This document shows, piece after piece, positions 52,653-61,940 of a stretch of DNA of 64,000 nucleotides (position 1 is its first letter; every line of letters begins with the position of its first letter). The stretch spans positions 186,001-250,000 of the forward strand of contig NZ_JBMOUD010000003.1 of assembly GCF_049319665.1 (NCBI RefSeq). Direction: 5' to 3'. The position numbers were made by a program, and so were the translations under genes. The notes beneath the pieces were generated by a model, which saw nothing but the letters and a program-made list of their open reading frames with translations, was not told the origin of the DNA and did not search any database. Source of the DNA: JBMOUD01 sp049319665. GTDB taxonomy: Bacteria; Pseudomonadota; Gammaproteobacteria; Enterobacterales; Enterobacteriaceae.

Positions 52653-52891
52653 AAGCAGTTTCACGATCTCATTTAGTGGCAAAGGAGAGCCAGAATTTCA
52701 GGGCGTATCTTGCGACGCAGTTCTGTCTAAGGTCAACCGGGTTTCGTTACTATTCTGGCAAAAAACCTCATAAAAATCCGATAAAAAACCGCACAAAGAT
52801 GATGAGTTAAGTGGTTAGTGGTTCCATAAAGTGGGTTGAGCCTTTATTATCCTGATCACTTTGCCTTGATTCACTGAACATAACGGATTTC

Positions 52892-54094
52892 ATGTATCAA
52901 CCTGTCGCTTTATTTATAGGCCTGCGCTACATGCGCGGGCGTGCATCAGACCGCTTTGGGCGGTTTGTCTCTTGGCTGTCCACCATAGGTATTACTCTAG
53001 GTGTGATGGCAATGGTTACCGTGCTGTCGGTGATGAACGGATTTGAAAAGAATCTGGAAGGTAACATCTTGGGGCTAATGCCGCAGGCGTTAATCACCAC
53101 GCCGCAAGGGTCGCTTAATCCACAGCAAATCACTCAGGCAGACGCCGCTAAACTGCAAGGTGTCAGCAATGTCGTGCCTTTAACGACAGGCGATGTGGTG
53201 CTGCAAAGCCCCGGCAGCGTTTCGGTAGGGGTGATGCTGGGGATTAATCCCGATCAGCAGGAACCGTTGTCACAATATCTGGTTGGCGTCAGCATGCAAG
53301 TATTACAACCTGGCCAGTATCGGGTGATCCTCGGTGAACAGCTGGCTAATCAGTTGAAGGTGAAACGTGGCGATCAGATTCGCGTCATTGTGACCAGCGC
53401 CAGCCAATTCACGCCGATGGGTCGTATCCCAAGCCAACGTTTGTTTACTGTGGCGGGCACCTTCTCGGCGAACAGTGAAGTCGATACTTATCAAATGCTG
53501 GTTAATCAGCAAGATGCCTCGCGCATGATGCTTTACCCGCAAGGTAATATCACCGGCTGGCGTTTGTTTTTAGATAAACCGCTGAGTGTTGATAGCTTAA
53601 GCGAACAAAAGCTGCCAAATGGTACGGTGTGGAAAGACTGGCGTGAACGTCAAGGTGAACTATTCCAAGCGGTACGTATGGAAAAGAACATGATGGGACT
53701 GCTGCTCAGTCTGATTGTCGCCGTCGCCGCCTTTAATATTATTACCTCGCTCGGTTTGATGGTGATGGAGAAGCAAGGTGAAGTTGCTATTTTGCAGACT
53801 CAGGGGCTGACACGTCGCCAGATTATGGCGGTATTTATGGTGCAGGGCGCCAGCGCTGGGGTGATTGGCGCTTTCCTTGGCGCGGTGTTAGGCGTTGTCC
53901 TTGCAACGCAACTTAATACCATTATGCCCGCCGTCGGTGCCATGCTTGATGGTGCATCGTTGCCAATAGATATCGAACCCGTGCAGGTGACGATTATTGC
54001 TTTAGCCGCGATGGCTATTGCCTTACTTTCTACGCTTTATCCTTCATGGCGGGCCGCCGCCGCTCAACCCGCAGAGGCTTTACGTTATGAATAA
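52892..54094 (+). CDS. lolC: LolC, lipoprotein-releasing ABC permease
   Basis: The 400-residue protein (E. coli 399) has one N-terminal membrane helix ('FVSWLSTIGITLGVMAMVTVLSVMNGFEKNLE'), a large periplasmic domain (about residues 50-265) and three C-terminal helices (FtsX domain). In the Lol system LolC holds LolA by its periplasmic Hook and Pad. It overlaps lolD by 8 bp. 210 bp separate it from divergent mfd. Confidence 0.95.
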   Translation: MYQPVALFIGLRYMRGRASDRFGRFVSWLSTIGITLGVMAMVTVLSVMNGFEKNLEGNILGLMPQALITTPQGSLNPQQITQADAAKLQGVSNVVPLTTGDVVLQSPGSVSVGVMLGINPDQQEPLSQYLVGVSMQVLQPGQYRVILGEQLANQLKVKRGDQIRVIVTSASQFTPMGRIPSQRLFTVAGTFSANSEVDTYQMLVNQQDASRMMLYPQGNITGWRLFLDKPLSVDSLSEQKLPNGTVWKDWRERQGELFQAVRMEKNMMGLLLSLIVAVAAFNIITSLGLMVMEKQGEVAILQTQGLTRRQIMAVFMVQGASAGVIGAFLGAVLGVVLATQLNTIMPAVGAMLDGASLPIDIEPVQVTIIALAAMAIALLSTLYPSWRAAAAQPAEALRYE

Positions 54095-54791
54095 CGCTTT
54101 ATTATTGCAGTGCCAAAACCTCTGTAAGAGCTATCAAGACGGTAAACTTAACACTGACGTATTGCGTAATGTTTCTTTCGAGATAAAACCGGGTGAAATG
54201 ATGGCCATCGTTGGCAGCTCCGGTTCTGGTAAGAGTACGTTACTGCATCTGCTCGGCGGGTTGGATTCTCCGACCTCTGGCGAAGTTATTTTTAAAGGAC
54301 AATCGCTCAATAGCATGTCCTCTTCCGCTAAGGCTGAACTGCGCAATCGTCAACTCGGTTTTATCTACCAATTTCACCATCTGTTGCCGGACTTTACTGC
54401 GCTGGAAAACGTCTCTATGCCGCTGCTCATTGGCAAAGAAAAAATGGCCGATGTGCAAGAGAAATCCATGGCAATGCTGACGGCAGTGGGCCTTGGGCAT
54501 CGTCATAAGCATCGTCCTTCTGAATTGTCTGGCGGCGAACGTCAACGTGTCGCTATTGCCCGCGCGCTGGTTAATAACCCATCGCTGGTACTGGCCGATG
54601 AGCCGACTGGTAATCTGGACCAACGTAATGCTGATAGCATCTTTGATCTGCTGGGTGAATTAAATGTGCGTCAAGGCACCGCATTCTTGGTGGTAACGCA
54701 TGATTTGCAATTAGCCAAACGCCTCAATCGTCAGTTGGAGATGCGCGACGGCCAGTTGCAGCAAGATTCCAGCCTGTTGGGAGCGAAGTAA
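54087..54791 (+). CDS. lolD: LolD, lipoprotein-releasing ABC ATPase
   Basis: The 234-residue protein (E. coli 233) starts at ATG 54087 inside the lolC end. Walker A is 'VGSSGSGKSTLLHLLGGLD', the Q-loop is 'GFIYQFHHLLPDFTALENV', the signature is 'LSGGERQRVAIARALVN' and Walker B is 'LVLADEPTGNLD'; the H-loop is 'LVVTHD'. It powers LolCDE release of lipoproteins to LolA. Stop and lolE start overlap (TAATG). Confidence 0.97.
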   Translation: MNNALLLQCQNLCKSYQDGKLNTDVLRNVSFEIKPGEMMAIVGSSGSGKSTLLHLLGGLDSPTSGEVIFKGQSLNSMSSSAKAELRNRQLGFIYQFHHLLPDFTALENVSMPLLIGKEKMADVQEKSMAMLTAVGLGHRHKHRPSELSGGERQRVAIARALVNNPSLVLADEPTGNLDQRNADSIFDLLGELNVRQGTAFLVVTHDLQLAKRLNRQLEMRDGQLQQDSSLLGAK

Positions 54792-56041
54792 TGTCGGCTC
54801 TGCCATTTTCCTTGTTAATCGGCCTGCGCTTTAGTCGCGGGCGTCGCCGTGGCGGAATGGTCTCGCTGATTTCGGTCATCTCAACCTTAGGTATTGCGTT
54901 AGGTGTCGCGGTATTAATCGTTGGGTTAAGTGCGATGAACGGTTTTGAACGTGAGCTAAAAGAACGCGTGCTAGCGGTGGTGCCGCACGGCGAAATCAAA
55001 CCGGTCAATCAGCCGTTTGAAAATTGGCAGGATGTACTGGGACGAATTGAAAAAGTGCCGGGTATTGTTGCCGCTGCACCTTATATCGAATTCAACGGTT
55101 TGATCGAAAACGGTGCCAAGCTACGTGCGGTACAGGTACAAGGCGTTGACCCCGATCAGGAAGGGCGCATCAGTGCGGTACCGCAGTTCGTGCAAAATAA
55201 TGCCTGGCAGAGTTTTAAAGCGGGCAACCAGCAGGTGATTATTGGGCAAGGTCTGGCTAAGGCGCTTGGCGTCAAGCAGGGCGATTGGGTTACTGTGATG
55301 ATCCCTAACAGCGATGCCAGCATGAAGCTGTTACAGCCTAAGCGTATTCGCTTACAGGTTGCCGGAATATTGCAACTCAGCGGCCAGTTGGATCACAGTT
55401 TTGCGATGGTTCCACTTAGCGATGCTCAGCAATATCAAGAAATGGGCGATAGCGTCACCGGCATCCACATCAAGGTTCAGGATGTTTTTGCCGCACAAAA
55501 AATTGTGCACGATGCGGCTGAAGCGGCAAAAGACTACGTCTATTTCAGCAGCTGGGTTGGAAAATACGGTTATATGTACCGTGATATCCAGATGATCCGC
55601 GCCATTATGTATCTGGCGATGGTGCTGGTGATCGGCGTGGCCTGTTTTAATATCGTTTCCACGCTGGTGATGGCGGTTAAAGATAAAAGCAGTGATATTG
55701 CCGTGTTGCGCACCTTAGGCGCCAAAGATGGCTTAATTCGCGCAGTATTTATCTGGTACGGACTGTTATCAGGCTTTGTAGGAAGCGTATGTGGTGTGGT
55801 ATTCGGCGTGATTGCCTCCCTGCAACTGACCAACATTATCAATCTGCTGCAAACGCTGGTGGGACACAAATTCCTCTCGGGAGATATCTACTTTATTGAT
55901 TTCTTACCTTCAGAGCTCCACTGGTTAGATGTTATCAGCGTATTGGTTACTGCATTAGTGCTCAGCCTATTGGCAAGCTGGTATCCAGCTCGTCGCGCAA
56001 GTCGAATTGACCCCGCTCGTGTTTTAAGCGGCGGCCAGTAA
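54791..56041 (+). CDS. lolE: LolE, lipoprotein-releasing ABC permease
   Basis: The 416-residue protein (E. coli 414) is a LolC paralogue with an N-terminal helix ('MVSLISVISTLGIALGVAVLIVGLSAMNGFERELKERV'), a periplasmic domain and three C-terminal helices; ends 'SWYPARRASRIDPARVLSGGQ'. It binds the substrate lipoprotein. Together with LolC and LolD it exports outer-membrane lipoproteins such as LpoB, YcfL and YceK encoded in this window. cobB follows after 20 bp. Confidence 0.96.
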   Translation: MSALPFSLLIGLRFSRGRRRGGMVSLISVISTLGIALGVAVLIVGLSAMNGFERELKERVLAVVPHGEIKPVNQPFENWQDVLGRIEKVPGIVAAAPYIEFNGLIENGAKLRAVQVQGVDPDQEGRISAVPQFVQNNAWQSFKAGNQQVIIGQGLAKALGVKQGDWVTVMIPNSDASMKLLQPKRIRLQVAGILQLSGQLDHSFAMVPLSDAQQYQEMGDSVTGIHIKVQDVFAAQKIVHDAAEAAKDYVYFSSWVGKYGYMYRDIQMIRAIMYLAMVLVIGVACFNIVSTLVMAVKDKSSDIAVLRTLGAKDGLIRAVFIWYGLLSGFVGSVCGVVFGVIASLQLTNIINLLQTLVGHKFLSGDIYFIDFLPSELHWLDVISVLVTALVLSLLASWYPARRASRIDPARVLSGGQ

Positions 56042-56061
56042 TTTTCTAAGGAGCAGTATTT

Positions 56062-56898
56062 ATGCGCACACGCCATCGTATATGCCGATTCAGAAAAAAT
56101 AAGCGCATACGTCACCAACGTTTCCGCTCAAGTATTTTTCACCGCGATAGTATGGCGGCCAGTGAGCTGAAGAAGCCTTTTATCGTGGTACTGACCGGTG
56201 CGGGGATCTCGGCTGAGTCTGGAATTCGTACATTCCGGGCGGCTGACGGACTGTGGGAAGAGCACAAAGTTGAAGATGTGGCGACACCAGAGGGTTATCG
56301 TCGAGATCCTCAACTGGTGCAGGCATTCTACAATGCTCGCCGCCACCAGTTGCAGCAGGACGACATTCAACCTAACGCCGCACATCAAGCTTTAGCGGTG
56401 CTTGAGGATGCGTTAGGGGATAACTTTCTGCTAGTCACGCAAAATATTGATAACTTGCATGAGCGTGCTGGCAACCAGCGTGTGTTGCATATGCATGGTG
56501 AGCTACTCAAAGTGCGCTGTACTGAGTCAGGTCAAATTTTTGACTGGCCCAACGACCTTACCGTTAACGATCGTTGCCACTGTTGCCAATTCCCTGCGCC
56601 GTTGCGCCCGCATATCGTGTGGTTTGGTGAAATGCCATTGCACATGGATGAAATCTACCTGGCGTTAGCAAAAGCCGATTTCTTCGTGGCTATCGGTACC
56701 TCAGGCCATGTTTACCCAGCGGCAGGTTTTGTACACGAAGCCCGGTTAAGCGGCGCATACACCATGGAACTCAACCTTGAGCCGAGCCAGGTTGAAAACC
56801 AGTTCGACAAAAAAGTCTACGGCCTCGCCAGCCAGGTCGTACCCGAATTTGTCCACGCTTTCCTGACCAAAAAAAGCGATTCCTGGCATCGTGAATAA
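56062..56898 (+). CDS. cobB: CobB, NAD-dependent protein deacylase (sirtuin)
   Basis: The 278-residue class III sirtuin (E. coli 279) has AAGGAG before the ATG. The arginine-rich extension 'MRTRHRICRFRKNKRIRHQR' typical of the long CobB form precedes the Rossmann motif 'LTGAGISAESGIRTFRAADGLW'. 'FYNARRHQL' carries the Tyr/Arg pair giving desuccinylase activity, 'TQNIDNLHERAG' binds NAD, and catalytic His lies in 'HMHGELLKVRC'. Zinc Cys residues are in 'RCTES' and 'RCHCC'. It removes acetyl and succinyl groups from lysines, such as on acetyl-CoA synthetase. Confidence 0.95.
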   Translation: MRTRHRICRFRKNKRIRHQRFRSSIFHRDSMAASELKKPFIVVLTGAGISAESGIRTFRAADGLWEEHKVEDVATPEGYRRDPQLVQAFYNARRHQLQQDDIQPNAAHQALAVLEDALGDNFLLVTQNIDNLHERAGNQRVLHMHGELLKVRCTESGQIFDWPNDLTVNDRCHCCQFPAPLRPHIVWFGEMPLHMDEIYLALAKADFFVAIGTSGHVYPAAGFVHEARLSGAYTMELNLEPSQVENQFDKKVYGLASQVVPEFVHAFLTKKSDSWHRE

Positions 56899-57237
56899 AG
56901 CCAGTCGTTAAACAAAGTAAGCCGTTGGGGAGCTTCTCGGTGAAGCGCCCCGATAAGCTAAGCGCAGGCGTCGGGTGCAGGGGCCTTCGCCTCAAGGCCC
57001 TTGCCGGTCGCGGTCGGCTGCGCTGATATATACCACTTGAGTGGTGGGCGACCGAACCTGCACGAGATCCACATAAACAACCCATTCGAATGTAAAACAG
57101 TGATGACTCGGTCATCAATCCCCTGTGTGATTAACAAGCCCCTGCTTGTTAAACTCATTAATACTGACCTGACGCAATATTTACAGAATTCGGACTGCGC
57201 ATAATAAATTCCTTCTTTCTGATGATACGCATTTATT
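56899..57237. other. Intergenic region cobB-pepT with GC-rich structured block
   Basis: A 339-bp gap. Its first half (56930-57060) is GC-rich and palindromic, described separately. The second half is AT-rich with short dyads GATGAC/GTCATC (~57106-57120) and AACAAG/CTTGTT (~57132-57149) and should hold the pepT promoter. I found no clear FNR box although pepT is FNR-controlled in Salmonella and E. coli. Confidence 0.5.
56961..57054. repeat. GC-rich nested palindrome, candidate extragenic repeat
   Basis: AGCGCAG (56961-56967) pairs with CTGCGCT (57018-57024), enclosing GGGCCTT (56981-56987) paired with AAGGCCC (56994-57000). CGGTCGC (57005-57011) can alternatively pair with GCGACCG (57048-57054), and CCACT/AGTGG lies between. 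GC content far exceeds the flanks. The minus-strand open frame across it (ISAQPTATGKGLEAKAP) resembles spurious ORFs I recall from Yersinia intergenic repeats; that is recollection only. Confidence 0.45.
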
Positions 57238-58473
57238 ATGAATAAGTTACTCGATCGTTTTTTTCACTATATCTCTTTTGATACACAATCAAAGCCGAAC
57301 GCCAAACAGACGCCTAGTACGCTTGGACAAATGGAATTTGCCCGGTTGTTACGTGATGAATTGCTTGCTCTAGGATTGGAACAGGTTAGCCTGAGCGATA
57401 AAGGCTGTGTCATGGCGACATTACCGAGTAATGTGGACTGGCCTGTGCCGGTTATTGGCTTTATTTCTCACCTGGACACCTCGCCAGACTTTACCGCAAA
57501 ACATGTTAAACCGCAGATTGTGGAAAATTATCGTGGGGGTGATATTGCGCTTGGGAATGGCGAAGAGTTCCTTTCACCAGTTATGTTTCCGGTGTTACAT
57601 CGACTGATCGGCCAAACCATTATTACCACTGATGGTAAAACCTTGCTGGGCGCTGATGATAAATCGGGTATTGCTGAAATTATCACTGCCATGGCGACAT
57701 TGAAAAGTACTGCTCTGCCGCATGGGCCGCTACGTATCGCGTTTACCCCGGATGAAGAAATTGGCAAGGGCGCGCAATATTTTGATGTTGCCGCGTTTAA
57801 TGCCGACTGGGCTTATACCATTGACGGTGGCGGTATCGGTGAGCTGGAGTGCGAAAATTTCAACGCCGCCTCGGCTAAGATAAAAATTGTGGGCAACAAC
57901 GTTCATCCTTCTCATGCCAAAGGTGTGATGGTGAATGCAATGTCGCTGGCAACTCGCTTCCATCAGGAGATACCTGCTGATGAAACACCGGAAACTACCG
58001 AAGGTTATCAGGGCTTTTATCACCTGACGTCAATGAAAGGCACGGTTGAAAAAGCTGAGCTGCACTACATTGTGCGGGATTTTGATAGCGAAGGTTTTAC
58101 CGCTCGCAAACAAAAGTTGGTGCAAATTGCGCAGAAAGTGGGGAAAGGACTGCATTCCGCTTGCTATATCGATGTGACCATTGATGACCAGTATTACAAT
58201 ATGCGTGATGAAATCGCTAAACATCCGCATATTATCGAATTGGCTGAACGGGCAATGAAGGTCAGTGGCATCGAGCCAGTACGCAAACCGATTCGCGGCG
58301 GTACCGATGGCGCGCAGCTTTCCTTTAGAGGATTACCTTGTCCGAACTTGTTTACCGGCGGCTATAACTTCCACGGCAAGCATGAATTTACCACGCAAGA
58401 AGGGATGGAAAGCGCGGTGAAAGTAATTGTTAATATCGCGACCCTGGCTGCTGAGCAGGCTAAGCCGCAATAG
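57238..58473 (+). CDS. pepT: PepT, peptidase T (aminotripeptidase)
   Basis: The 411-residue M20B metallopeptidase (E. coli 408) has two-zinc ligands: 'GFISHLDTSPD' (His ~78), 'LLGADDKSGIAEI' (Asp ~140), 'FTPDEEIGKGAQYFD' (catalytic and ligand Glu), 'TIDGGGIGE' and 'FHGKHEFTTQEGM' (C-terminal His). A dimerisation lid domain lies between about residues 200 and 320. It cleaves N-terminal residues from tripeptides in the cytosol. Convergent with roxA. Confidence 0.96.
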   Translation: MNKLLDRFFHYISFDTQSKPNAKQTPSTLGQMEFARLLRDELLALGLEQVSLSDKGCVMATLPSNVDWPVPVIGFISHLDTSPDFTAKHVKPQIVENYRGGDIALGNGEEFLSPVMFPVLHRLIGQTIITTDGKTLLGADDKSGIAEIITAMATLKSTALPHGPLRIAFTPDEEIGKGAQYFDVAAFNADWAYTIDGGGIGELECENFNAASAKIKIVGNNVHPSHAKGVMVNAMSLATRFHQEIPADETPETTEGYQGFYHLTSMKGTVEKAELHYIVRDFDSEGFTARKQKLVQIAQKVGKGLHSACYIDVTIDDQYYNMRDEIAKHPHIIELAERAMKVSGIEPVRKPIRGGTDGAQLSFRGLPCPNLFTGGYNFHGKHEFTTQEGMESAVKVIVNIATLAAEQAKPQ

Positions 58474-58483
58474 CTAAACGTAT

Positions 58484-58516
58484 AGGCAAAGTGTGCCAAT
58501 CAGGCGCACTTTGCCT
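58484..58516. terminator. Bidirectional terminator between pepT and roxA
   Basis: AGGCAAAGTG/CACTTTGCCT stem, extended by GCC/GGC, loop AATCA, located between the two convergent stop codons. Confidence 0.75.
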
Positions 58517-58526
58517 TACATCTCAA

Positions 58527-59648
58527 TCAGTCGTTAAAATACCAATAACCGCTGTTGACCAACGCGGCTAACAGCGCGAGAAAGGAAGGATCGTCTAACG
58601 CTTCACCCAGCAACTCTTGCGTCACGATAGTATGACGAGTGAGGGCATCGACTGCGGCTAATTGATCGGTGATCATCGCTTCGCCATTAACGTAGCAGCG
58701 ATCGCCAATACGCAATACTTTCAAGCCGCCAAGGCGTTGCAGTGTTTCTCCAGCCTCGAGCAACTCATGAACTTCGCCGGCCTGATAAGGCGGCTCTGGT
58801 GGCGCTAAATCCAGCTCATGACGCGATTGGGAAATGAACTCACCTAGCCAGTTATTGAAATGTTCTGGGTTACCTACCAAGTCCAACATCATATTGCGCA
58901 AGCCATCTAGCTCATGCTGCTCAATCTTAGCCGGATGTTCGCGCAGCTTAAGGTCTGGATCGCTATAGCGACGACCTCCCAATTCACGAGACAAGACATA
59001 ATCGGCAAAGCCGCTGACCATCTCACGAGAGCTTGGCGCACGGAAGCCAACGGAATAGTTTAGAGAGCTTTCAAGAGAATAGCCTTCATGCGGGAAACCC
59101 GGTGGAATATAGAGAATATCACCTGGCTCCATCTCGTCATCGATAATGGCATCGAAAGGTTCGACTTGCAGCAGATCCGGGTGCGGGCAATGTTGTTTCA
59201 TGGCGATTTTCTCGCCTACACGCCAACGGCGACGGCCGGTACCTTGAATAATAAACACATCATACTGGTCCAAATGCGGGCCAACGCCACCGCCGGGAAC
59301 CGAGAATGAGATCATCAAATCATCCATGCGCCAGTCAGGAATACTGCGGAAAGGACGCATCAGATGGGCAGAAGGCTCGTGCCAATGATCGACGGCTTGA
59401 ACCAGAATAGACCAGTTATTTTCACCTAAATGATCATAGCTCTGGAAAGGGCCGTGTTTCACATCCCAGCGTCCTTCGTGGTGGCTAACCAAACGGCTAT
59501 CCACTTCATTTTCCATCGCTAGCCCAGCCAATTCATCCGGGGAGATAGGGTCTATAAAGTTTTTAAAGCCACGTTTGATCAGCAGCGGTCGTTTTTGCCA
59601 GTAATTGGCAAGGAAATCGTTCCAATCTAACTCGAGTTGGTAATCCAT
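58527..59648 (-). CDS. roxA: RoxA (YcfD), ribosomal protein uL16 arginine hydroxylase
   Basis: The 373-residue JmjC-type oxygenase is the E. coli length. The Fe(II) facial triad starts with 'GVGPHLDQYDVFIIQG' (HxD) and ends with His in 'YIPPGFPHEGYSLE'. A dimerisation helix bundle and winged-helix domain follow. It hydroxylates Arg81 of ribosomal protein L16 using 2-oxoglutarate and oxygen. It is downstream of phoQ on the same strand (160 bp), separated by a hairpin. Confidence 0.95.
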   Translation of the reverse strand: MDYQLELDWNDFLANYWQKRPLLIKRGFKNFIDPISPDELAGLAMENEVDSRLVSHHEGRWDVKHGPFQSYDHLGENNWSILVQAVDHWHEPSAHLMRPFRSIPDWRMDDLMISFSVPGGGVGPHLDQYDVFIIQGTGRRRWRVGEKIAMKQHCPHPDLLQVEPFDAIIDDEMEPGDILYIPPGFPHEGYSLESSLNYSVGFRAPSSREMVSGFADYVLSRELGGRRYSDPDLKLREHPAKIEQHELDGLRNMMLDLVGNPEHFNNWLGEFISQSRHELDLAPPEPPYQAGEVHELLEAGETLQRLGGLKVLRIGDRCYVNGEAMITDQLAAVDALTRHTIVTQELLGEALDDPSFLALLAALVNSGYWYFND

Positions 59649-59771
59649 AAGTTTTATTCCACGGATGATTAAGAAGCTTGCGGGGATTATAGCGGAAGCG
59701 AGCGAGACAAGGATGTGTAATTGGCTGCAAATTTTCGTTGCTATCAGATTTTTCAGCCATAAGAAGCAAGT

Positions 59772-59801
59772 CAGCGGCGAGCTTGAGCGCTAACGCCGCT
59801 G
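59772..59801 (-). terminator. Hairpin after phoQ
   Basis: CAGCGGCG/CGCCGCTG stem 7 bp past the phoQ stop; the T tract on the minus strand is weak, so read-through to roxA is possible. Confidence 0.55.
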
Positions 59802-59807
59802 TTAATA

Positions 59808-61262
59808 TTAGCTTTGCTCTATATCGTCTTGCTGGCCAAAGGCAACGCGCATACATGCACCACCAAGAGGGCTGTCGAAGACGGTTATTTTGCCGTCATA
59901 TTGTTCAATAATTTCGCTGGCAACCGATAAACCTAAACCCTGGCCTGGCCGTAAGGTATCTGCGCGTTGTCCACGTTTAAAAATCACTTCGCGTTTATTT
60001 TCTGGAATACCGGGGCCATCATCCTCCACCAGAATAACCAGTTGATTTTCGTTGTGCAGCGCTTTGACTTCGACGAACTCCAGACAATATTTACAGGCGT
60101 TATCGATGACATTGCCCATCACTTCCATAAAGTCATTTTTCTCGCCGATAAAGGTCACTTCAGGCGAGATATCGAGCGTTATTACCACCCCTTTACGCTG
60201 GTAAACTTTATCCAACGCCGAGCATAGGCTGTCGAGTAATGCAGGTACTGAATGGAGTTCTCGTACGGTAATCAGGTGCTCAGAGCGCAAGGTTGCGCGA
60301 TGCAGATAATAGCCAATCTGTTGAGAAATACGGCTAATTTGTTCCAACATCACCGGCTCAGCTTCTTCGATAGTCATTTGCTTGCCACTGCGCAGTGAAC
60401 GCAACGTAGACTGTAAAACGGCCAATGGCGTCTTTAGGCTGTGAGTAAGATCCGATAGCGTGGTGCGATAACGATCGTATCGACTGCGTTCACCATCGAC
60501 CAGCACATTAAGATTACGTACCAGCCCGCGCAATTCACGCGGCGGGTTTTCATCTAACAGCTCGCGTTCTTTCGTTTCCAGCTCTGCAACTTGGCGAATT
60601 AAGTGTTTAATCGGCCTGAGACTCCAATAGGCGGCCAGCCATAACAGCGGCACGACTAACAGCAGATTAGCCAAAAAGACATAACTGAACCATTCCCAAA
60701 CTAAATCGTAATGTTGTAATTCCTGCGGAATAGTATCAACGACTACGATGTTCAGCGCCGGGAGTCGTGACGTTGCTGGATAGGTATTGACGGCCACCGA
60801 GTGGGTGAGGGCACTGGAGTCGGTATCGTCATAACCTTTCAATTTACTCTGTGCCACCGGATTATTACCGACGACTTCACTGGAGGTTTGCGTGTTGGTA
60901 TCTAACTCATAAAAACCAGATTTATTTAGCCAGGATTTGGTGATCCGCGCTTCTAAATCTGGAACTCGACGTTGTGACCACAGCAGCTTGCCGTGATTGT
61001 CGTAGATAAAAACTAAGGTTGGGAAATTAAGATCAACATCGTCTGGGACGTTGATCGTCAACTTATCGTCATGCCACTGGGCGAGGCTGAAGAACAGATT
61101 ACTTTCTCCACGCAATATGCGGTAAGCCGTTTTATCGAAGCTCACCATATAACCGACGACAGCCACCAATCCATAGGCAATGGACAGTGCCAGCACTACC
61201 GCTGCGGTCGCCATCATATAGCGAGAACGCAGCGAGAAAGGCGCATTATTGCGGAATTTCAT
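59808..61262 (-). CDS. phoQ: PhoQ, Mg2+/cationic peptide sensor kinase
   Basis: The protein is 484 residues from ATG 61262 (a GTG one codon upstream is possible). Layout: TM1 (~15-37), periplasmic PAS-like sensor (~40-190) with acidic patches, TM2 (~190-212), HAMP, then dimerisation helix with phospho-His274 in 'DLTHSLKTPLAVLQSTLRSLRS' (E. coli H277), and the ATPase domain with 'NVIDNACKYC' and 'EDDGPGIP'. It senses low Mg2+, acid and antimicrobial peptides and phosphorylates PhoP. phoP and phoQ are separated by no more than 3 bp. Confidence 0.97.
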   Translation of the reverse strand: MKFRNNAPFSLRSRYMMATAAVVLALSIAYGLVAVVGYMVSFDKTAYRILRGESNLFFSLAQWHDDKLTINVPDDVDLNFPTLVFIYDNHGKLLWSQRRVPDLEARITKSWLNKSGFYELDTNTQTSSEVVGNNPVAQSKLKGYDDTDSSALTHSVAVNTYPATSRLPALNIVVVDTIPQELQHYDLVWEWFSYVFLANLLLVVPLLWLAAYWSLRPIKHLIRQVAELETKERELLDENPPRELRGLVRNLNVLVDGERSRYDRYRTTLSDLTHSLKTPLAVLQSTLRSLRSGKQMTIEEAEPVMLEQISRISQQIGYYLHRATLRSEHLITVRELHSVPALLDSLCSALDKVYQRKGVVITLDISPEVTFIGEKNDFMEVMGNVIDNACKYCLEFVEVKALHNENQLVILVEDDGPGIPENKREVIFKRGQRADTLRPGQGLGLSVASEIIEQYDGKITVFDSPLGGACMRVAFGQQDDIEQS

Positions 61263-61265
61263 CAC

Positions 61266-61940
61266 TTATGCCCGAATATCGAAACGGTAACCTTGGCCGC
61301 GAACGGTAGTAATCACATCGGTAGGATGCTCAGCTAATAATTTTTTACGTAACCGGCCCATCAATACATCGACGGTATGGCTTTCGCGCAGCTCGGCATC
61401 TGGATAAAGCTGCAGCATTAGCGAATCTTTGCTCACTACTTTTCCGGTATTGCGAATCAATGTTTCGATAATAGTGTATTCGAAGGCAGTTAGTTTAACC
61501 GGCTGATCGTTAACGGTCAGTTCACGGCGAGATAAATCAATCTGGAAAGGTTTAAGAGCGATAATTTGCGAAGCCAGTCCGCTATTGCGGCGCATTAAAG
61601 CTTGCATACGTGCCACGACTTCTTCCAGGTGGAAGGGCTTGGTTACATAGTCATCCGCCCCGGCTTCCAGTACGGCGACCTTGTCTTGCCAGCTTTCCCG
61701 GGCGGTTAATACCAAAATAGGCAATTTGACCTGATGATTACGCCAGCGCTGGATCAAACTCAGGCCATCTTCGCCCGGTAATCCCAAATCGACAATGGCG
61801 ATATCTGGCGCATGTTCTTGCAGAAAATAATCGGCTTCTTTTGCATCTTCAGCTACATCAACCTGATGACCCATTTCACGCATTTGTACCGAAAGATGGT
61901 GACGCAGCAATGCGTTATCCTCAACAACCAAAATTCGCAT
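61266..61940 (-). CDS. phoP: PhoP, response regulator
   Basis: The 224-residue OmpR-family regulator (E. coli 223) has AGGAG at its start. Receiver domain: acidic pair E7/D8 in 'LVVEDNALLRHHL', phospho-acceptor D51 in 'IAIVDLGLPGEDGLSL', and Lys in 'YVTKPFHLEEV'. The C-terminal winged helix ends 'GRLRKKLLAEHPTDVITTVRGQGYRFDI'. It controls Mg2+ homeostasis, lipid A modification and virulence genes. A PhoP box upstream indicates autoregulation. Confidence 0.98.
   Translation of the reverse strand: MRILVVEDNALLRHHLSVQMREMGHQVDVAEDAKEADYFLQEHAPDIAIVDLGLPGEDGLSLIQRWRNHQVKLPILVLTARESWQDKVAVLEAGADDYVTKPFHLEEVVARMQALMRRNSGLASQIIALKPFQIDLSRRELTVNDQPVKLTAFEYTIIETLIRNTGKVVSKDSLMLQLYPDAELRESHTVDVLMGRLRKKLLAEHPTDVITTVRGQGYRFDIRA

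Noticed and set aside
56771..57158. Two overlapping minus-strand frames across the cobB end and the GC-rich block
   Set aside because: One runs through cobB antisense; the other coincides with the palindromic repeat and has no ribosome site. They are likely translation artefacts of a repeat.
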